In this document: one piece after another, positions 62,313 through 64,000 of the stretch
How the letters are laid out: each line of letters begins with the position of its first letter
Position numbering within the stretch: the stretch's first letter is position 1
Assembly: GCF_903166545.1 (NCBI RefSeq)
Contig: NZ_CAESCH010000001.1
Location: 872,001 to 936,000 of the forward strand
Direction: 5' to 3'
DNA: 64,000 bases
Source: Metabacillus schmidteae
GTDB lineage: Bacteria; Bacillota; Bacilli; Bacillales; Bacillaceae
Program-made: the position numbers and the translations under genes
The notes under the pieces: model-generated
The model's input: the letters and a program-made list of their open reading frames with translations, nothing else
What the model was told of the DNA's origin: nothing
Databases searched by the model: none

Positions 62313-64000
62313 ATGTTATCAAAAAAAAAGTATCTATTAATTTTCTTATCTATTATTTTTTTATTATTAATAATAATAGGTTTGACGACGTACTCCAATT
62401 CATCTCCTAATCAAGACCACAAAGAGGATTCATCTGAAATTATACCAAAACATTCAAACATTATTAAAACAATTTCAACTGATAAAGCAGCCTATCATTA
62501 TGATGACACGGTGAAATTTAATGCTCAATTGAAAAAAGGACTAACAGAAGGAATTCTAACCATTACATATTACCATTTAGATAACGTTATTTCGAAACTA
62601 GAAGTAAAAGTAGCGGAAAATAGTAAAGAAGTACACTGGGAATGGCAGCCGCCAAAAGAGGATTTTAAAGGGTATTTCGTCCATGTTCAGTATACATCTG
62701 ATTCAATACAAGAGGATCATACGATTGCAGTTGATGTTTCAAGTGATTGGTCCCAATTTCCTCGCTACGGGTTTTTATCAAACTTTCAAGACCAATCTAT
62801 GGAGAAAATGGATTCTGTCATTTCCCAACTGAACCGCTATCACATCAATGGTTTACAATTTTATGATTGGCATTTTAAGCATCATCAACCACTTAAAGTA
62901 GAAAACAATGGCGCAGCAGCAAATTGGGAGGATATTGCTAATCGTCCAATCTATCTCGAAACGATCAAAAATTATATTCAGCTTGCTCATGATCGCAACA
63001 TGACAACGATGGCATATAACCTTTTGTATGGTGCTTTTTCTGAAGCAGAAAAGGATGGTGTGAATAAAGAATGGCGTTTATTTAAGGATCAACAGAAAAA
63101 TGAACATGATTATCACCCACTACCAGATGAATGGAAAAGTGACGTATTTCTAGTAAACCCAGGAAATTCTGATTGGCAGAACTATCTCATTGACCAACAA
63201 AAACGTGTATATGAAGCTCTTCCATTCGATGGATGGCATATTGACCAGCTTGGTCCTAGAGGCGAGGTCTATGATTTTGATGGAAATCAGGTTGCAATCG
63301 ATGAAACCTTTCTTCCGTTTTTACAACGTATAAAAAATGAAGCACAGGATAAACGTATTGTTATGAATGCGGTAAACCAGTACGGTCAAAAACAAATTGT
63401 AAGCTCGCCAATTGACTTTTTATATACAGAGGTATGGGATCATTTTAAATATTACGGTGATTTAAAACAAATTATTGATGAGAATAATTCCGATTCTAAG
63501 GGGACTAAAAATACAGTGTTAGCAGCATATATGAACTATGAATCTTCCAATCAAATTGGAGAATTTAATACGCCGGGTATTTTATTAGCTAACAGTGTCA
63601 TCTTTGCATCGGGAGGTGCTCATTTAGAATTAGGGGAGCATATGCTTTCAAAAGAATATTTTCCTCATAATAACTTTAAAATGGATCAATCTTTGCAAAG
63701 TAGCCTTATTACCTATTATGATTTTTTAGTTGCCTATGAAAACTTGCTTCGTGATAACATGCATGAGGCTTCACTTGCGGTTCATTCACCTGATTGGGTT
63801 CTTTTCTCTTCTCAACCGGAACAAGGAAAAGTATGGAGCTTTGCAAAACAAAAAGCAAATAAAAAAGTTATACACTTTATTAACTTTGTAGATGCTACAA
63901 CACTAGAGTGGCGTGATACAAATGCAAGTCAAGCACAGCCTCAAGATCGTCAAAAGTTAACTGTTGAGCTTGAAGAGACTAAAGCTATAAAAAAAGTTTG
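62313..64000 (+). CDS. GH66 dextranase/cycloisomaltooligosaccharide synthase-like, partial
   Basis: The open frame starts at ATG 62313, behind TGAGGAGTTAG, and runs off the window end after 562 codons. Residues 5-25 form a signal or anchor segment (YLLIFLSIIFLLLIIIGL). An N-terminal beta domain (about 45-145) is followed by a barrel with HINGLQFYDWHFKHHQPL (about 175), the catalytic-region motif FDGWHIDQLGPRGEVYDF (about 310-327) and IVMNAVNQYG. These are GH66 signatures, shared by dextranases and cyclodextran-forming enzymes. Which reaction it performs depends on a carbohydrate-binding insertion that I cannot judge from the truncated part. With the GH31 neighbour it suggests processing of alpha-1,6 glucan outside the cell. 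Confidence 0.85.
   Translation, partial: MLSKKKYLLIFLSIIFLLLIIIGLTTYSNSSPNQDHKEDSSEIIPKHSNIIKTISTDKAAYHYDDTVKFNAQLKKGLTEGILTITYYHLDNVISKLEVKVAENSKEVHWEWQPPKEDFKGYFVHVQYTSDSIQEDHTIAVDVSSDWSQFPRYGFLSNFQDQSMEKMDSVISQLNRYHINGLQFYDWHFKHHQPLKVENNGAAANWEDIANRPIYLETIKNYIQLAHDRNMTTMAYNLLYGAFSEAEKDGVNKEWRLFKDQQKNEHDYHPLPDEWKSDVFLVNPGNSDWQNYLIDQQKRVYEALPFDGWHIDQLGPRGEVYDFDGNQVAIDETFLPFLQRIKNEAQDKRIVMNAVNQYGQKQIVSSPIDFLYTEVWDHFKYYGDLKQIIDENNSDSKGTKNTVLAAYMNYESSNQIGEFNTPGILLANSVIFASGGAHLELGEHMLSKEYFPHNNFKMDQSLQSSLITYYDFLVAYENLLRDNMHEASLAVHSPDWVLFSSQPEQGKVWSFAKQKANKKVIHFINFVDATTLEWRDTNASQAQPQDRQKLTVELEETKAIKKV

Overview
The window looks like chromosomal DNA of a low-GC, spore-forming member of the Bacillaceae. 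The evidence is Bacillus-type tRNA and rRNA genes, strong AGGAGG ribosome binding sites, and a block ordered queG - yhbB-like - trmL - prkA - yhbH that matches the Bacillus subtilis yhbA-yhbH region. No species can be named from the sequence alone.

Layout. (1) 1-5.4 kb: five tRNA genes, then an accessory patch. It holds a broken tyrosine recombinase beside tRNA-Leu, a secreted bacteriocin-like protein with a small membrane protein, and a broken serine recombinase on the opposite strand. (2) 5.4-16.6 kb: a secreted 5'-nucleotidase-type phosphoesterase, a YrhK-like protein, a tRNA-dihydrouridine synthase, and a four-part cluster. That cluster is a lipoprotein, an N-terminal lipase domain, a helical C-terminal part split off by a frameshift, and a small helical protein; it resembles the reverse-orientation LXG lipase effectors of type VII secretion. 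A DUF3311/sodium-solute symporter pair, a LysE-type exporter and an AraC-type regulator follow. (3) 16.6-21.8 kb and 33.4-39.4 kb: two nearly identical directly repeated rRNA operons, each with tandem sigma-A promoters. The second carries extra structured repeat elements and two broken 5S copies at its 3' end. (4) Between them: an NAD(P)-binding protein, a 2251-residue wall-anchored nuclease/nucleotidase (YhcR-like) with a duplicated nucleotidase domain and 29 Glu-Asn-Pro-Gly repeats, and a TetR regulator divergent from two short-chain dehydrogenases.

(5) 39.5-46.3 kb: a truncated haemoglobin, then a polyol/sugar operon on the minus strand (short-chain dehydrogenase, FGGY kinase, GPH symporter) divergent from a ROK-family repressor, and a membrane-anchored acidic protein. 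(6) 46.3-50.1 kb: a DHA2-type multidrug exporter, small membrane or Gly/Tyr-rich proteins, tRNA-Gly(TCC) and a B3/B4-domain protein. (7) 50.2-58.1 kb: the conserved yhb block with queG, an amidase-domain protein, trmL, a 30-residue membrane peptide, prkA, a 52-residue gene and yhbH. (8) 58.5-64.0 kb: a secreted GH31 alpha-glucosidase, a TapA-like secreted protein and a GH66 dextranase/cyclodextran-type enzyme cut by the window end. This set suggests extracellular alpha-glucan processing.

The window is rich in short repeats: arrays of about 21-bp units behind the rRNA operons and behind prkA, about nine 52-bp hairpin units upstream of prkA, and two dispersed palindromic elements. The main leads for follow-up are the frameshifted lipase/LXG-like module (9.6-12.7 kb), the covarying rRNA-linked elements with 5S fragments (38.5-39.4 kb), the duplicated nucleotidase protein and the 21-bp phased arrays.
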